A stretch of DNA of 64,000 nucleotides from Acidobacteriota bacterium (lineage in GTDB: Bacteria; Acidobacteriota; Terriglobia; Terriglobales; SCQP01), in contig JAKASR010000013.1 of NCBI GenBank assembly GCA_021818955.1, positions 1-64,000 on the forward strand. Direction: 5' to 3'. Positions 1 through 7,727 of the stretch are shown piece after piece. A program made the position numbers and the translations under genes. The number at the start of each line of letters is the position of its first letter. Position 1 is the stretch's first letter. Below the pieces are notes generated by a model. It did no database searches, was not told the DNA's origin, and saw only the letters and a program-made list of their open reading frames with translations.

Positions 1-376
1 TGCGCTCGGCGCGGCCGCGGGGGGCATTGGCGAGGTAGGGGAAGAGGAGGCGCATGGAGGTTTTATCGCCCTGGAGCGCGGCGTTGGTCATGCGCAACAG
101 CAGCAGCGGGAAGGAGGCTTCGAGATGTTCGGCGGCCAACTGATGCAGCCAGCGGACGTAGCCGGGGTTGCGCTGCCAGCGGTAGTAGGCGGCGCGGCTG
201 ACGTTGGAGAGGCGGCAGAGGGTGGTGACGTCCATATCGAAGCCGGCCAACTGCAGGCCTTCGGCGAGGCGCAGTTGGGCGGGGCTGGGCTGAAACTCGA
301 AGGCAGGGAGTTCTTCGGCGCCGGAGGATTTTTCCGGGGCGGCGGGAAGAGGAGTTAGCGTCATTGACGAAGTCAT
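1..376 (-). CDS. Partial helix-turn-helix protein, possibly phage/transposon-related
   Basis: The gene runs off the left edge, so only the first 125 residues are visible. Residues 48-75 (LCRLSNVSRAAYYRWQRNPG) look like a helix-turn-helix of the phBC6A51/insertion-element type, followed by helices ending in a GDKTSMRLLFPYL segment typical of small terminase-like or transposase-associated DNA-binding proteins. The start ATG at 376 has a GGAGAA ribosome-binding site about 8 bases upstream. The heptanucleotide array lies just upstream. Function is unknown; the DNA-binding call rests only on the visible motif. Confidence 0.6.
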   Translation of the reverse strand, partial: MTSSMTLTPLPAAPEKSSGAEELPAFEFQPSPAQLRLAEGLQLAGFDMDVTTLCRLSNVSRAAYYRWQRNPGYVRWLHQLAAEHLEASFPLLLLRMTNAALQGDKTSMRLLFPYLANAPRGRAER

Positions 377-423
377 GAAATATTCTCCGAAAAGATAAAA
401 AAATACCTTCCCGCGAATGGGGA

Positions 424-662
424 AGGCGAAGAGCGCAAAGCGCAGAGCGCAAAGCGCAAAGCGCAAAGCGCAAAGCGCAAAGCGCAGGGCACAAAGCGCA
501 GGGCACAGAGCGCAGGGCACAAAGCGCAAAGCGCAGAGCGCAAAGCACAAAGCGCAGAGCGCAAAGCACAAAGCGCAGAGCGCAAAGCGCAGAGCGCAAA
601 GCACAAAGCGCAGGGCACAAAGCGCAGGGCACAGAGCGCAGAGCGCAGAGCAGAACGCAAGG
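424..662. repeat. Heptanucleotide tandem array 1 (GCRCARR)n
   Basis: About 33 consecutive 7-bp units, mostly GCGCAAA, GCGCAGA, GCGCAGG and GCACAAA. Because 7 is not a multiple of 3 and the unit holds no stop, every forward frame reads as open Ala/Gln/Ser/Lys/Arg repeats and the reverse frames as Leu/Cys/Ala repeats. These are not genes. The array fills the gap upstream of the partial helix-turn-helix gene. Confidence 0.9.
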
Positions 663-726
663 CGGAAGATTAGGGAGCGGGCATGGGACCTCCTTTGAAA
701 GGGCGGAAAAATGGTGATGCGGTTAT

Positions 727-772
727 GCGGCTCAACCGCCTTCAACCGCCTTTACTTTTAAGCGCAGGCGCG
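727..772 (+). repeat. Degenerate CPIE left-end fragment
   Basis: CGGCTCAACCGCC followed by CCTTTACTTTTAAGCGCAGG resembles the CPIE left end with several substitutions. No internal palindromes or right end follow. Confidence 0.4.
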
Positions 773-856
773 CGCTTTATCCGGATTCGCGCAGGCTGCC
801 TTTTAAATTCAGCGCCTTTACGCTTTAGGAACCAGACACCTCAAGCGGCAGAAATA

Positions 857-885
857 AAAACAGCGGCCGGAAGGCCGCTGTTTTA
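857..885. terminator. Intrinsic terminator hairpin
   Basis: Perfect 12-bp stem AAAACAGCGGCC with a GGAA loop and the complementary arm ending in TTTT. It can act in both directions. No gene ends immediately next to it; the nearest transcript is the candidate RNA on the minus strand. Confidence 0.65.
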
Positions 886-947
886 GCGAACGCGATCACA
901 TCGAACCCGGACGAAATAAAAACAACTTCAGGGCCGGATCAGAAATG

Positions 948-1214
948 AAAAAAGCGGCTCGTTAGCCGCTGTATAGACACAGTAGGGAGAACCCTTTTAC
1001 CGAAAGTCCTAGCCGGCCCGTTTAGGGACGGGCCGCCCTGGCCCAAACCGCCCGAGGCGGAGAGGGCCGCCGGTTGCAGACTGCCAACCGTCACGGGAGC
1101 AGGGGCATGAGGCCCTGGTCGCGTAGTTAAATTCCCGCTTCCGCCGCTGCCGGCGGAACGCTCACACGGCGGGATGACGACTCATCCCGGGAGATAGAGA
1201 ATCATCCGTATCTC
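948..1214 (-). ncRNA. Candidate structured non-coding RNA (family unknown)
   Basis: Read on the minus strand, a TATAAT box (1226-1221) is followed by about 267 nt that fold into successive local hairpins. These include CGGGATGA/TCATCCCG, TTCCGCCG/CGGCGGAA, CAGGGC/GCCCCTG, CGGTTG/CAACCG, CCGCC/GGCGG and GGCCCGT/ACGGGCC. The stretch ends in a textbook terminator, AGCGGCTAACGAGCCGCT followed by T-rich sequence at 948-953. No open reading frame with a ribosome-binding site lies inside. Several perfect stems in a row with promoter and terminator argue for a stable RNA. I could not match it to tmRNA, RNase P, SRP or a known riboswitch; 6S-like, IscB-type omega RNA or an Acidobacteria-specific RNA remain possible. 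Confidence 0.5.
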
Positions 1215-1220
1215 AGTTAC

Positions 1221-1226
1221 ATTATA
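1221..1226 (-). promoter_or_regulatory. -10 box TATAAT of the candidate RNA
   Basis: Perfect TATAAT on the minus strand inside an AT-rich stretch. The best -35 (TTCCTG, 16-bp spacer) is weak. Predicted start of transcription is near 1214. Confidence 0.5.
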
Positions 1227-1347
1227 ACAGGCGTAATTTAAACAGGAATGAGCGACCAAATCCATTTACTTCAAGAGGATACGAGCCATTTCCGGGCAAA
1301 CTGCACCATCAATGGGGCACAAATTTATTTTTCCATTATTGTCAATA

Positions 1348-1385
1348 ACTTATAGCGTAATGGAACCATGCTCCACGCTATAAGT
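1348..1385. promoter_or_regulatory. 11-bp perfect inverted repeat, operator-like
   Basis: ACTTATAGCGT and ACGCTATAAGT are exact inverted copies separated by 16 bp, in AT-rich sequence about 90 bp upstream of the interrupted nuclease-like gene. It could be an operator for that gene or a stem-loop; no regulator gene adjoins it. Confidence 0.4.
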
Positions 1386-1474
1386 ATTTACCAATCAGTC
1401 ATAGATGCCTGTGCCGGCCGAAGCGGGATTACAATAACTTCCGTTCTTGATTGATCGTCTACAGGAGGGATGAG

Positions 1475-2365
1475 ATGGCACAGATTGGTTGTGGCTACGG
1501 CAGTGATTGGCATTTGATGATGCAGATGGCGCGACGGCGGCATGCCATGAACCTGGGCATCCAAGCGCAGACCGGATGCGGCGCAATCGTGTGGCTGGAT
1601 TTTGATGAGCACGGCCATGAGATCAGCGGCTCGGCCGCTTTTACTTTTAGGCGCTGACGCTTTTGCAATGGACCGGCCGAAACCGGACGCAGGGCGAATA
1701 CTCATGGATGCGGAAAGTTTAATGTCGTTAATAGGCACGAGACCTAAAAGGAACCCCGCGCTTCGGCCTGCGATCTCGGACGAAAACTGCTGTCCAACTC
1801 GGCCGTTAACGTTTAAGGCCTGGATTTTTTTCATCCGGAAGACCCGGTTCGAAAAAATTGGGAAGCAAGATGGCCGCAGAAGGGCAACGTGCCGAATTGG
1901 GACGCGGTGGGAAAGACGACGATGCAAGGCCGCACGACCTGGCTACTGGCCGAAGCCAAAGCGCATACCCAGGAAATGTTTTCGCATTGTGGCGCAGAAA
2001 ATCAAGACAGCCTGAAGCACATCCAAGCTTTCTTGACGGAAGCGATTCACGAACTCCATGGCAACCCGGAAGCCGATTTGACCCGGAACTATTATCAATA
2101 CTGCAACCGGCTGGCGACGCTGCACTATCTCAACAAAAATGGAATCGAGGCGCAGTTGCTGATGCTTTATTTCACCGGCGACCGGCATGAAGGCCGGGTT
2201 TGCCCCAAAAACAAGGCCGAATGGCAGGACGCGATCAAACAGCAAGACGCTTATTTCGCTTTAAGTCCCCAGCCGGCGTGGGTGCATAAGATATATCTGA
2301 AAGCTATTCACCGGGGGGAAGAAAAGCCGCGCGCCCGCGCCGCCGGCGCCGAAGATGGTTTTTGA
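1475..2365 (+). pseudogene. Nuclease-like hypothetical gene split by a CPIE copy
   Basis: The 5' part starts at ATG 1475 behind AGGAGGG and encodes MAQIGCGYGSDWHLMMQMAR, reaching IVWLDFDEHGHEIS before running into the repeat element. The 3' part resumes after the element, in the same frame, with LDFFHPEDPVRKNWEARWPQ and WDAVGKTTMQGRTTWLLAEAKAHTQEM, ending at 2365. The WLLAEAKAH segment resembles the E-x-K strand of PD-(D/E)XK nucleases, but this family has no assigned function that I can name. The element (1626-1816) introduces stops, so the gene is probably dead unless the distal half starts at an internal GTG (1889). The two halves read as one protein if the element is removed. Confidence 0.7.
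1626..1816 (+). repeat. CPIE copy 1, short form, inside a gene
   Basis: Left end GCGGCTCGGCCGCTTTTACT, then the TTTAGGCGCTGACGC block, the imperfect CGGCCGAAACCGG stem, a GGCACGAGACC/CCCCGCGC stem region and the right end AACTCGGCCGTTAACG. It lacks the internal CAATTTC palindromes. It interrupts the nuclease-like reading frame; the flanks suggest the uninterrupted gene read E-I-S-G-L-D-F. Confidence 0.85.
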
Positions 2366-2380
2366 TAATCGCGGACGGAT

Positions 2381-2557
2381 GCGGCACGGCCGCTTTTACT
2401 TTTAGGCGCGGACGCTTTCGCAAAGGTTCGGCCGAAACCAGAAGCATGGTGAATACTCATGGATGCCGGGCATTGCCGGGCGGAATGCTCGCGGAATTGC
2501 CGGGCTTGCCGGGCGCGATTCCGTTCATGCTTCGCGCAAATTTCAGAATTTAACGCT
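2381..2557 (+). repeat. CPIE copy 2, between split gene and rimO
   Basis: Left end is intact; the middle has GCCGGGCATTGCCGGGC and related inverted repeats; the right end is degenerate (CAGAATTTAACGCTCG). Its TTAACG motif supplies the rimO stop codon (2550-2552, read on the minus strand), so element and gene end overlap. Confidence 0.75.
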
Positions 2558-4079
2558 CGACCACGCGAGCGACCAGATCGTAGTCGTGGGCGGCGGTGAT
2601 TTCGGCGGTGACGAAGCTGCCGATGGCGGGGGGCGGGGCGGGCGAGCCGCCGGGGCGCAGGCCGAAGTCGTTGAGCAGGACTTTGCCGTCGATGCCGGGG
2701 GCCTGGCCTTCGAGGCGGGCCTGCCAGAGCAGGGCGCTTTCTTCGGCCGGACCTTCGACCAGCACCGTGGGGCGCGCGCCGAGGAGCGCGCGGCGGCGCC
2801 GGCGGGAGATTTTGCGCTGCAACTGCATGAGCTGGTCGCGGCGAGCTTCGGCCACCTCGGAGGGCACTTTGGCGTCGAGCGCGTGCGAGCGGCTGGTGGA
2901 TTCATCCGAGTAGGCGAAGACGCCGAGCCAATCGAGCTCGGCGGCCTGTATAAAGTCGCAGAGGATTTTATGGTCGTCTTCGGTTTCGCCGGGAAAGCCG
3001 GTAATGAACGTCGAGCGCAGGGCGACGCCGGGGATGGCGGCGCGGATGCGGGCGAGGAGCTGGAGGAAATGGTCGCCGGAGCCGCCGCGGCGCATGCGCG
3101 CCAAGACTTGGCCGCTGGCGTGCTGCAAGGGCATATCGACATAGCGGCAGAGGCGGGGATGGGCGGCGAGGGTATCGAGCAATGGCGGGGTGACGCGGTT
3201 GGGATAGAAGTAGAGGGTACGGATCCAGACCAATTCTTCGATGGCGGCGAGGCGGGCGAGCAGTTGCGCCAGGCCGTGGCGGAGTCCGAGGTCGGCGCCG
3301 TAGCTGGTGGTATCCTGCCCGACGAGCACCAGCTCGCGGGCTCCGGCGGCGGCGAGGCGGCGGGCTTCGGCCTCGACCGAAGCCAGGGCGCGGCTGCGGA
3401 AGGCGCCGCGGTAGTGGGGGATAACGCAAAACGAGCAGGGGTGGTCGCAGCCCTCGGCGATTTTGAGGTAGGCGGTATGGCGGGCGGTGGTAAGCAGCCG
3501 CGGGGTGCGGTCGTCGTAGAGATAGCCGGGCTGAGCGGCTTGGGCGGCCGGCGGCATAACACGGCCGTTAACGCTTAGGGAGGGAGACGCAGCCGGCGGC
3601 GGGGAGGGCAGCACGGGCAGAGCGGCGCCGGCGGTGCGCGGCCGGCTGAAAGCGGGCGCGGATGCCAGCGCGGCCGCGGTTTCATGCTTTACGGCCGGAT
3701 TGATCGCAGTAGCCTCGGCAACACGCGGCGAGTTGCCGGCGACGGCGGCCAGGATTTGGGGCAGCTCGTTGGTGCCGACGAGGGCATCCACTTCGGGAAT
3801 TTCGGCCTGAATCTGCTGGCGAAAGCGCTCGACCAGGCAGCCGGCGACGATGAGGCGGCGGGCGCGTCCGCTGCGCTTGAGCTGGGCCAGCTCGAGGATG
3901 GCGTCGACGGATTCCTGCTGGGCGCTTTCGATAAAGGCGCAAGTGTTGACGACCAGCACCTCGGCATCTTCGGCGCGGGGGGTGAGGGTGTGTCCCTGCT
4001 CGCCGAGCAGGCCCATCATGACTTCCGAATCGACCAGGTTTTTGGGGCAGCCGAGGCTGATAAATCCAACTTTAGGCAT
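2550..4079 (-). CDS. rimO: Ribosomal protein S12 methylthiotransferase RimO
   Basis: RimO adds a methylthio group to an aspartate of ribosomal protein S12 using two iron-sulfur clusters and S-adenosylmethionine. The N-terminal domain has the three cluster cysteines Cys11 (SLGCPKN), Cys47 (VNTCAF) and Cys81 (VAGCL). The radical SAM motif is CDHPCSFC (Cys211, 215, 218), and a TRAM-like domain ends the protein. At 509 residues it is longer than the usual 430-450. The excess is an Ala/Pro-rich insert at about residues 120-183, between the two conserved domains. Residues SLSVNGR in that insert are encoded by the right end of the CPIE repeat (3562-3577). All catalytic cysteines remain, so the enzyme is probably active. 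Confidence 0.93.
   Translation of the reverse strand: MPKVGFISLGCPKNLVDSEVMMGLLGEQGHTLTPRAEDAEVLVVNTCAFIESAQQESVDAILELAQLKRSGRARRLIVAGCLVERFRQQIQAEIPEVDALVGTNELPQILAAVAGNSPRVAEATAINPAVKHETAAALASAPAFSRPRTAGAALPVLPSPPPAASPSLSVNGRVMPPAAQAAQPGYLYDDRTPRLLTTARHTAYLKIAEGCDHPCSFCVIPHYRGAFRSRALASVEAEARRLAAAGARELVLVGQDTTSYGADLGLRHGLAQLLARLAAIEELVWIRTLYFYPNRVTPPLLDTLAAHPRLCRYVDMPLQHASGQVLARMRRGGSGDHFLQLLARIRAAIPGVALRSTFITGFPGETEDDHKILCDFIQAAELDWLGVFAYSDESTSRSHALDAKVPSEVAEARRDQLMQLQRKISRRRRRALLGARPTVLVEGPAEESALLWQARLEGQAPGIDGKVLLNDFGLRPGGSPAPPPAIGSFVTAEITAAHDYDLVARVVER
3562..3577 (+). repeat. CPIE right-end fragment within rimO
   Basis: CGGCCGTTAACGCTTA is the exact CPIE right end, here inside the rimO coding sequence and translated on the minus strand as part of SLSVNGR. 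The rest of the element is missing or unrecognisable. Confidence 0.7.
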
Positions 4080-4202
4080 TGGTTTAGTTTAAAGCACGGG
4101 CGGCACGGGGTTAGGGCGGCGCGGGGTTGGGCAAGCAGGGGACGCAGCGGCGGCGCACGAAAAGATTTTTAGCGCATTTCGTGGAAAAGAGCGGCACCAC
4201 GG

Positions 4203-4391
4203 AGCAGGCTGCAGACAATTTCTCCGATATTGATAATGCCGCAGGCAATTTCTCCGAAATTGACTGGCCGCAGGCAATTTCTCCGAAATTGACTGGCCGC
4301 AGGCAATTTCTCCGAAATTGATAATGCTTCAGGCAATTTCTCCGAAATTGCCATAGACGAAAACTGCGGTCCGACTCGGCCGTTAGCGTTT
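4203..4391 (+). repeat. CPIE copy 3, right half with five palindromes
   Basis: The left end is missing. Five tandem units of about 30 bp each hold CAATTTCTCCGAAATTG (the first one mutated), followed by GACGAAAACTGCGG and a right end with one change (CGGCCGTTAGCG). It fills most of the gap between rimO and the PrsW-like gene. Confidence 0.85.
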
Positions 4392-4502
4392 CGGGATTGA
4401 CAGCCGGCGAAAGGAAACGCTAAGGTTTGGCTGCCCCGCGCGCGCAGGGCGGCGGCAACGCGCCTTTCCATGCCTGCGCCGGATTCAGGAGAAACGAACT
4501 CT

Positions 4503-5690
4503 ATGTTTTGTCCGCATTGCGGAAACCAGTATGCCGTCCAACAGCGCTTTTGCACTCACTGCGGCGGGGCCATGGCCGCTACCCCGCCCGCGGGCGCGGC
4601 AGGCTTGCCCATGGCGGCGGCAGCGGCGGCGGCGGCGGAACATGAGCATAAAAGCCTGGTCGGCGGCGTAAGCTCGCGCATCAACCGCCTGGCCGGCACG
4701 GAAAAGCTGGAAGGCTTCAGCCTGAAGGAGATGTTTTCGCAGGTCTTCAAAAAGCGCACGCCGGAGGAGGTGGAAGATTACCTGATCGCCGGCACGCTGA
4801 AGACCACGCCCAACATCACGGATGTACAGACCGGCTGGCCGCATCCGTGGCTGTTCGCGCGGGTGCTGGGGCTGCTGGTGCTGGCCTATTTCGGGCTGGT
4901 GATGGGTTGGAACCAATTCCAGAACACCAACTTCATTCCCGGCATCATGCTGCTGGGCGACTTTGCCGTGCCGCTGGCGATGGTGGTGCTGTTTTACGAG
5001 TTGAACACGCCGCGCAACGTATCGCTGCCCAAGCTGGCGCAGTTGTTCCTTACCGGGGCGGTGCTGTCGCTGTTTATCGCCATGATCGGGTACACGGATA
5101 TCGGCGGGGCGCTGAAATGGATGGGCGATTCGCAAGCGGGCATCGTGGAAGAACTGGCCAAACTGGCGGCGGTCATACTGATCGCGCGCAGCATACGGTA
5201 CAAATACATATTGAACGGACTGTTGGTAGGCGCCACGGTGGGGGCGGGATTTGCCGCCTTTGAGAGCGCCGGCTATGCGTTCACCGCCGTTTTCCAAACC
5301 CACAATGCGAATTTCATGCTGCAGGAAATCCAGATGCGCGCCATGTGGGCGCCTTTCGGCCATATCGCCTGGACGGCGATCGCCGCCGCCGCCTTGTGGC
5401 GGGCCAAGGGGGAAGCCGCCTTCCATTTGGGCGTGCTGAAAAACGGGGCTTTCTGGCGTACCATGCTGATTCCCATGGGCCTGCACGCGTTATGGGATTT
5501 TTATCCGCAATGGCCAGTCTTCGTGGCCGCGGGCGTGGTGGGCTATTTCGTCATTTTCGGGCTGGTGCAGCAGGGGCTACACCAGGTGCGCGACGACCAG
5601 AAGTGGCAATTGAGCGAGCAGTTGAGCCAATTGCAAGCGGCGCCGGCGGGACTGACGGCGGCAGCGGGAAGCGGCGCGGAAGGGGCGTAA
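4503..5690 (+). CDS. PrsW-family intramembrane metalloprotease with zinc ribbon
   Basis: A 395-residue membrane protein. Residues 3-20 form a zinc ribbon (CPHC and CTHC), then an Ala-rich linker and an amphipathic region to about residue 110. At least seven hydrophobic segments follow. PrsW motifs are visible: VEELAK at 215-220, AFESAGYAF at about 252-260, GHIAW near 286 and GLHALWDF near 326. In Bacillus PrsW cleaves an anti-sigma factor; the substrate here is unknown. I chose ATG 4503 because CAGGAGAAA lies 9 bases upstream and the zinc ribbon starts at once. No sigma/anti-sigma pair is adjacent. The stop is followed within 10 bp by heptanucleotide array 2. Confidence 0.85.
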   Translation: MFCPHCGNQYAVQQRFCTHCGGAMAATPPAGAAGLPMAAAAAAAAEHEHKSLVGGVSSRINRLAGTEKLEGFSLKEMFSQVFKKRTPEEVEDYLIAGTLKTTPNITDVQTGWPHPWLFARVLGLLVLAYFGLVMGWNQFQNTNFIPGIMLLGDFAVPLAMVVLFYELNTPRNVSLPKLAQLFLTGAVLSLFIAMIGYTDIGGALKWMGDSQAGIVEELAKLAAVILIARSIRYKYILNGLLVGATVGAGFAAFESAGYAFTAVFQTHNANFMLQEIQMRAMWAPFGHIAWTAIAAAALWRAKGEAAFHLGVLKNGAFWRTMLIPMGLHALWDFYPQWPVFVAAGVVGYFVIFGLVQQGLHQVRDDQKWQLSEQLSQLQAAPAGLTAAAGSGAEGA

Positions 5691-5885
5691 GGCTAGGGAA
5701 GGCGCAGAGCGCAAAGCGCAGAGCGCAAAGCGCAGAGCGCAAAGCGCAGAGCGCAAAGCGCAGAGCGCAAAGCGCAGAGCGCAAGGCGCAGAGCGCAAAG
5801 CGCAGAGCGCAAGGCGCAGAGCGCAGGGCCAGAGCGCAGGGCGCAGAGTGCAGAGCGCAGAGCGCAGAGCACAGAGCACAGAGCC

Positions 5886-5945
5886 AGAATTGATCTGGGC
5901 GCAGCCCGCAAGCGGGCTGCTTTCCACGGAAGGAAAAAGCAGAAA
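5886..5945 (+). repeat. 60-bp stem-loop module, copy 1
   Basis: Contains GCAGCCCGCAAGCGGGCTGC (9-bp stem) followed by TTTCCACGGAAGGAAAAAGC. The segment CTGCTTT can also pair with AAAGCAG downstream, so two alternative hairpins are possible. Confidence 0.85.
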
Positions 5946-6022
5946 GCGCAGAGCGCAAGGCGCAGAGCGCAGGGCCAGAGCGCAGGGCGCAGAGCACAGG
6001 GCACAGAGCACAGAGCACAGAG

Positions 6023-6083
6023 CCAGAATTGATCTGGGCGCAGCCCGCAAGCGGGCTGCTTTCCACGGAAGGAAAAAGCAGAA
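6023..6083 (+). repeat. 60-bp stem-loop module, copy 2
   Basis: Nearly identical to module copy 1, including the GAATTGATCTGGGCGCAG entry sequence. Confidence 0.85.
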
Positions 6084-6147
6084 AGCGCAGAGCGCAAAGC
6101 GCAGAGCGCAAGGCACCGAGCGCAGGGCTCAGAGCACAGAGCGCAGA

Positions 6148-6210
6148 GCCTGAATTTGTCTGGGCGCAGCCCGCAAGCGGGCTGCTTTCCACGGAAGGAA
6201 AAAGCAGAAA
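6148..6210 (+). repeat. 60-bp stem-loop module, copy 3
   Basis: Same stem-loops; the entry sequence is GAATTTGTCTGGGCGCAG, matching the modules of array 3 more closely than copies 1 and 2. Confidence 0.85.
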
Positions 6211-6410
6211 GCGCAGAGCGCAAAGCGCAGAGCGCAAGGCGCAGAGCGCAAAGCACAGGGCGCAAAGCGCAGGGCGCAAGGCAAAGAGCGCAGAGCGCAA
6301 AGCGCAGAGCGCAAAGCGCAGAGCGCAGAGTGCAGAGCGCAGGGCGCAAGGCTCAGGGCACAGAGCTCAAGGCGCAAAGCGCAGGGCGCAAGGCAAAGAG
6401 CGCAGAGCGC

Positions 6411-6701
6411 ATTAGGCGCTGACGCTTTCGCCAAGGTCCGGCCGAAACCGGACGCATGGCGAATATTCATGGATGCCGGGCATGGCCAGCGCAATTCCTG
6501 CGGAATTGCCGGCTTGCTTGGCGCAATTCCTGCGGAATTGCTTGGCAATGTCGTTCATAGGCGCGGGACCTAACCGGAACCCGGCGCGAAACGGCCTGCG
6601 AGCATGACTAAAGGCAATTTCTCTGAAATTGAGCAGGCTGGAGGCAATTTCTTCGAAATTGCCAAGGACGAAAACTGCTGCCCGACTCGGCCGTTAACGC
6701 T
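6411..6701 (+). repeat. CPIE copy 4, long form
   Basis: The first bases of the left end are replaced by the heptamer array. The body contains TCCGGCCGAAACCGGA, two GCAATTCCTGCGGAATTGC palindromes, a GGCGCGGGACC/CCCGGCGC stem, two CAATTTCTYYGAAATTG palindromes and the canonical right end. It is one of the most complete long copies. Confidence 0.9.
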
Positions 6702-6764
6702 TTCGGCTTCTGTATTTGTCCATGTGACAGAAATGAACGTAATGGCTCCTCTATAAGGTGCGCG

Positions 6765-7727
6765 ATGAAAGCTGCACTCGTATTCACAGTGCGGGTACTT
6801 GTCCTTACCCTGGTTCTGATGGTTGTATTCACGATCGCCTCCAAGGTGTCGGGGGTGGCACAGGCGGCGTATCCATCAGCCCAGGCGGCGCCCACGCCAA
6901 CGGCGCCGGCGCAGCAGGCCGCTTTGTTACTCGGGCCACTCCTCGCCTATGCGTTCCTGGTCTCGCTAGTGACTGGCTGCGTCATCCAGAGATCGCGCTG
7001 GCGTGGATTGAAGTTGATTGCGACTATGGTCTTCACCTGCTACGGCCTAATGACCGTTATGAGCCAGATTGAAACCGTCATTTATTTGCGCGCGAGAATG
7101 CCGCCCGGGTTGATTGAGAAACTCTTTGTGATGGGAGCAATAGAAGCGGTGTTGTTTGTTCCCCTGGCCGTGCTGATCATGGGGAGAATACGGGGGCCCG
7201 AGACGCCTGCAGGCAAACCTACTCTTGCTTTGAAGAGTCTGGCGGCTCGTTTCGGCATTCTGGCCTTCGTTTACCTGGTGCTTTACTACCTGTTTGGATA
7301 TTACGTGGCTTGGCAGAATCCCGCATTACGCATGTACTACTCCGGAACCACGGAGCTGAAGAGCTTTTTCGAGGTAATGCAAACTAATGTGACGGGAACA
7401 CCTTGGATGCTGCCGATTCAGTTCGGACGGGGACTGCTTTGGGCCATGTTCGCGTATCCAGTGGTCAGGATGATGAACGGCAACAGAATTGAAGCGACGG
7501 GTATTATCTCAATGTTATTCGGGGTATGGAGCTTTGCCTTGTTAATTCCCAACCCGCTGATGCCCGCTTCCGTAGCGTATAGCCACTTCCGGGAGACGCT
7601 GGGAAGCAACCTTCTCCTTGGTGCCCTTGTGGGATGGGTGCTGGCCGTAGGCGCGAAGCCCGGTTCGCAGGGCCAAGGCCAAGTAAGCGCAATGCGAGTA
7701 ATGCGGCTCGGCCGCTTTTTCTTTTAG
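6765..7727 (+). CDS. Hypothetical polytopic membrane protein
   Basis: 320 residues with about eight hydrophobic segments. An N-terminal segment (LVLTLVLMVVFTIAS) is followed by a Pro/Ala linker, then membrane segments at roughly 50-67, 80-100, 120-140, 165-190, 220-235, 245-265 and 280-300. I recognise no family. AAGGTG precedes the ATG. The last residues (RVMRLGRFFF) and the TAG stop are supplied by the left end of CPIE copy 5, so the original C-terminus may have been replaced. Confidence 0.7.
   Translation: MKAALVFTVRVLVLTLVLMVVFTIASKVSGVAQAAYPSAQAAPTPTAPAQQAALLLGPLLAYAFLVSLVTGCVIQRSRWRGLKLIATMVFTCYGLMTVMSQIETVIYLRARMPPGLIEKLFVMGAIEAVLFVPLAVLIMGRIRGPETPAGKPTLALKSLAARFGILAFVYLVLYYLFGYYVAWQNPALRMYYSGTTELKSFFEVMQTNVTGTPWMLPIQFGRGLLWAMFAYPVVRMMNGNRIEATGIISMLFGVWSFALLIPNPLMPASVAYSHFRETLGSNLLLGALVGWVLAVGAKPGSQGQGQVSAMRVMRLGRFFF

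Larger units (their letters stand above)
5699..6411. repeat. Heptanucleotide array 2 with three 60-bp stem-loop modules
   Basis: Roughly 700 bp of GCRCARR heptamers, often alternating GCGCAGA and GCGCAAA, interrupted by the 60-bp modules at 5886-5945, 6023-6083 and 6148-6210. The array starts 10 bp after the PrsW-like stop and runs straight into CPIE copy 4. No genes lie in it; open frames here are repeat artefacts. Confidence 0.9.

Noticed and set aside
63-698. Open reading frames of 90-190 residues rich in ALCALRSA or KAQSAKRR, also at 5551-6548 and 13457-14362
   Set aside because: They come from translating the 7-bp tandem repeat, which is open in every frame. They have no proper start context and no amino acid conservation beyond the repeat.
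948-1214. Calling the structured RNA tmRNA, RNase P, SRP RNA or 6S RNA
   Set aside because: No tag peptide with tRNA-like ends, no GGAAAGTCC/ACAGAA RNase P core, no GGAAGG..AGCA SRP loop, and the local hairpins do not form the 6S rod. Family left open.
1887-2365. Treating 1889-2365 as a complete gene of 158 residues
   Set aside because: The frame continues upstream with conserved-looking sequence (LDFFHPEDP...WPQKGN) to the CPIE boundary and joins with the 5' half, so it is the tail of an interrupted gene.
2463-3578. Long reading frames opposite rimO (371 aa), uvrB (515 aa), proS (408 aa), asnB (430 aa), the FG-GAP gene (384 aa) and the glycosyltransferases
   Set aside because: They are shadow frames in high-GC coding DNA. 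The sense frames carry full sets of family motifs; the shadows carry none.
4214-4352. The spaced palindromes in CPIE copies as a CRISPR array
   Set aside because: The spacers are about 12 bp, nearly identical and repeated in other loci, and there are no cas genes.
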